Of a DNA stretch of 61,803 nt, positions 61,414 to 61,803 are shown one piece after another. Made by a program: the position numbers and the translations under genes. The notes under the pieces were generated by a model. The model worked only from the letters and a program-made list of their open reading frames with translations. It had not been told where the DNA came from and made no database searches. The DNA is from an uncultured Oscillospiraceae bacterium (GTDB lineage Bacteria > Bacillota > Clostridia > Oscillospirales > Acutalibacteraceae): assembly GCA_902489335.1 (NCBI GenBank), contig CABTZO010000001.1, forward strand, positions 1 through 61,803. Direction: 5' to 3'. How positions within the stretch are numbered: position 1 is the stretch's first letter; the number at the start of each line of letters is the position of its first letter.

Positions 61414-61803
61414 TTAATTTTCCAACTTATTTATTATGCGCAACATAATCTGTGAATATTCTTCTTCGTGATTTACCGCAAATCCCAGGTGTCCTACGTT
61501 TTCATAGACTTTAATCTTTGCAAGCGGCAACCTCTTTTTTATTACTGGTATCGAAACCTTATATGAAGCCTCTAATGCTCCAAAGAGAAAAGTCAGACTT
61601 TCGCCTTTGTCGTCCGGCAACGTTTGCGGGAGTTTGTAAGTAAAATATTCTCCTATCATCTTTTTTATATCTTTCTGAGTTATATCTTTAGAAGATTCCA
61701 ACGCAATGTTAAAAAATCTACCAAAGCGAAAGCCAAATTTTTCCGGAACTTCTATATCGGGAAAAGCATTGAATATTTTTCCGGCAAGAATAAAATTCCT
61801 ACG
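61414..61803 (-). CDS. C-terminal part of an alpha/beta-hydrolase, 5' end outside window
   Basis: The frame is open from the window edge at 61803 to the stop at 61414; an internal TTG at 61701 is a leucine codon, not the start. The final segment KIKVYENVGHLGFAVNHEEE carries the probable catalytic histidine in GHLGF, and the preceding IPVIKKRLPLAKI fits the last strand of an alpha/beta-hydrolase. Nucleophile and acid lie outside or cannot be identified. Function unknown. Confidence 0.65.
   Translation of the reverse strand, partial: RRNFILAGKIFNAFPDIEVPEKFGFRFGRFFNIALESSKDITQKDIKKMIGEYFTYKLPQTLPDDKGESLTFLFGALEASYKVSIPVIKKRLPLAKIKVYENVGHLGFAVNHEEEYSQIMLRIINKLEN

Overview
The window is a gene-dense, AT-rich chromosomal segment of an anaerobic Bacillota, most likely a member of the Clostridia/Tissierellia grade. 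The evidence is low-GC codon use, strong AGGAGG-type ribosome binding sites, sigma-A type TTGACA/TATAAT promoters, a T-box leader, a ferredoxin-dependent 2-oxoacid oxidoreductase of the VorB type, NadA/NadB/NadC NAD synthesis, and the conserved ffs-dnaX-ybaB-recR block followed by smpB and ssrA. I cannot fix the genus. There is no phage, insertion sequence or CRISPR array.

Layout. 1-1300: end of a YbaK-type deacylase, a lipoprotein, a DUF3784-like protein and tRNA-Arg(CCU). 1340-13060 (minus strand): one continuous operon of eleven genes behind a T-box leader whose specifier reads as AUC (isoleucine). It encodes an XRE-cupin-acyl-CoA ligase fusion, a nitrilase-family amidase, branched-chain aminotransferase, a P-loop ATPase, the four subunits of a VorB-type 2-oxoacid:ferredoxin oxidoreductase, a catalytically degenerate isopropylmalate-synthase-like protein, and a TIM-barrel-acyl-CoA ligase fusion. 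13166-17295: glutamate dehydrogenase, a small membrane protein, and a GtrA/ABC transporter cluster. 17282-27022 (minus): rlmB, a degenerate P-type-ATPase-like membrane protein, a RING/DUF2628-like protein, glmU, pth, mfd. 27224-34998 (plus): a complete arginine operon argGHCJBDF. 35060-37407: a PTS EIIC-like orphan membrane protein and an esterase. 37456-41132: ssrA, smpB, recR, ybaB, dnaX and SRP RNA (minus), divergent from secA. 43903-48913: small unknowns, an EF-G paralog, an epimerase-like protein and a DUF975-like protein. 48951-56393 (minus): prfA, a Sua5-CoaE fusion, M18 aminopeptidase, a zinc-ribbon protein, hisS and aspS, every junction overlapping. 56639-61803: nadABC, guaB and the end of an alpha/beta hydrolase.

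The most interesting unit is the T-box operon. A T-box switches genes on when its tRNA is uncharged, so an Ile T-box in front of two acyl-CoA ligases, VOR and IlvE fits an anabolic route in which 2-methylbutyrate (or a related branched acid) is activated to its CoA ester, reductively carboxylated to the 2-oxoacid and transaminated to isoleucine. Carboxylation of branched short-chain acids to amino acids is known biochemistry in rumen anaerobes; the operon assignment here is inference. The operon also contains an apparently inactive LeuA paralog that keeps the LeuA-type regulatory domain, two unusual ligase fusions and a P-loop ATPase of unknown role, so it may include its own sensing layer.

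Other highlights are a pseudo-P-type ATPase, a Sua5-CoaE fusion, an orphan PTS EIIC-like protein and an ARG-box-like operator between divergent rlmB and argG promoters. All calls come from reading the sequence; no database search was run.
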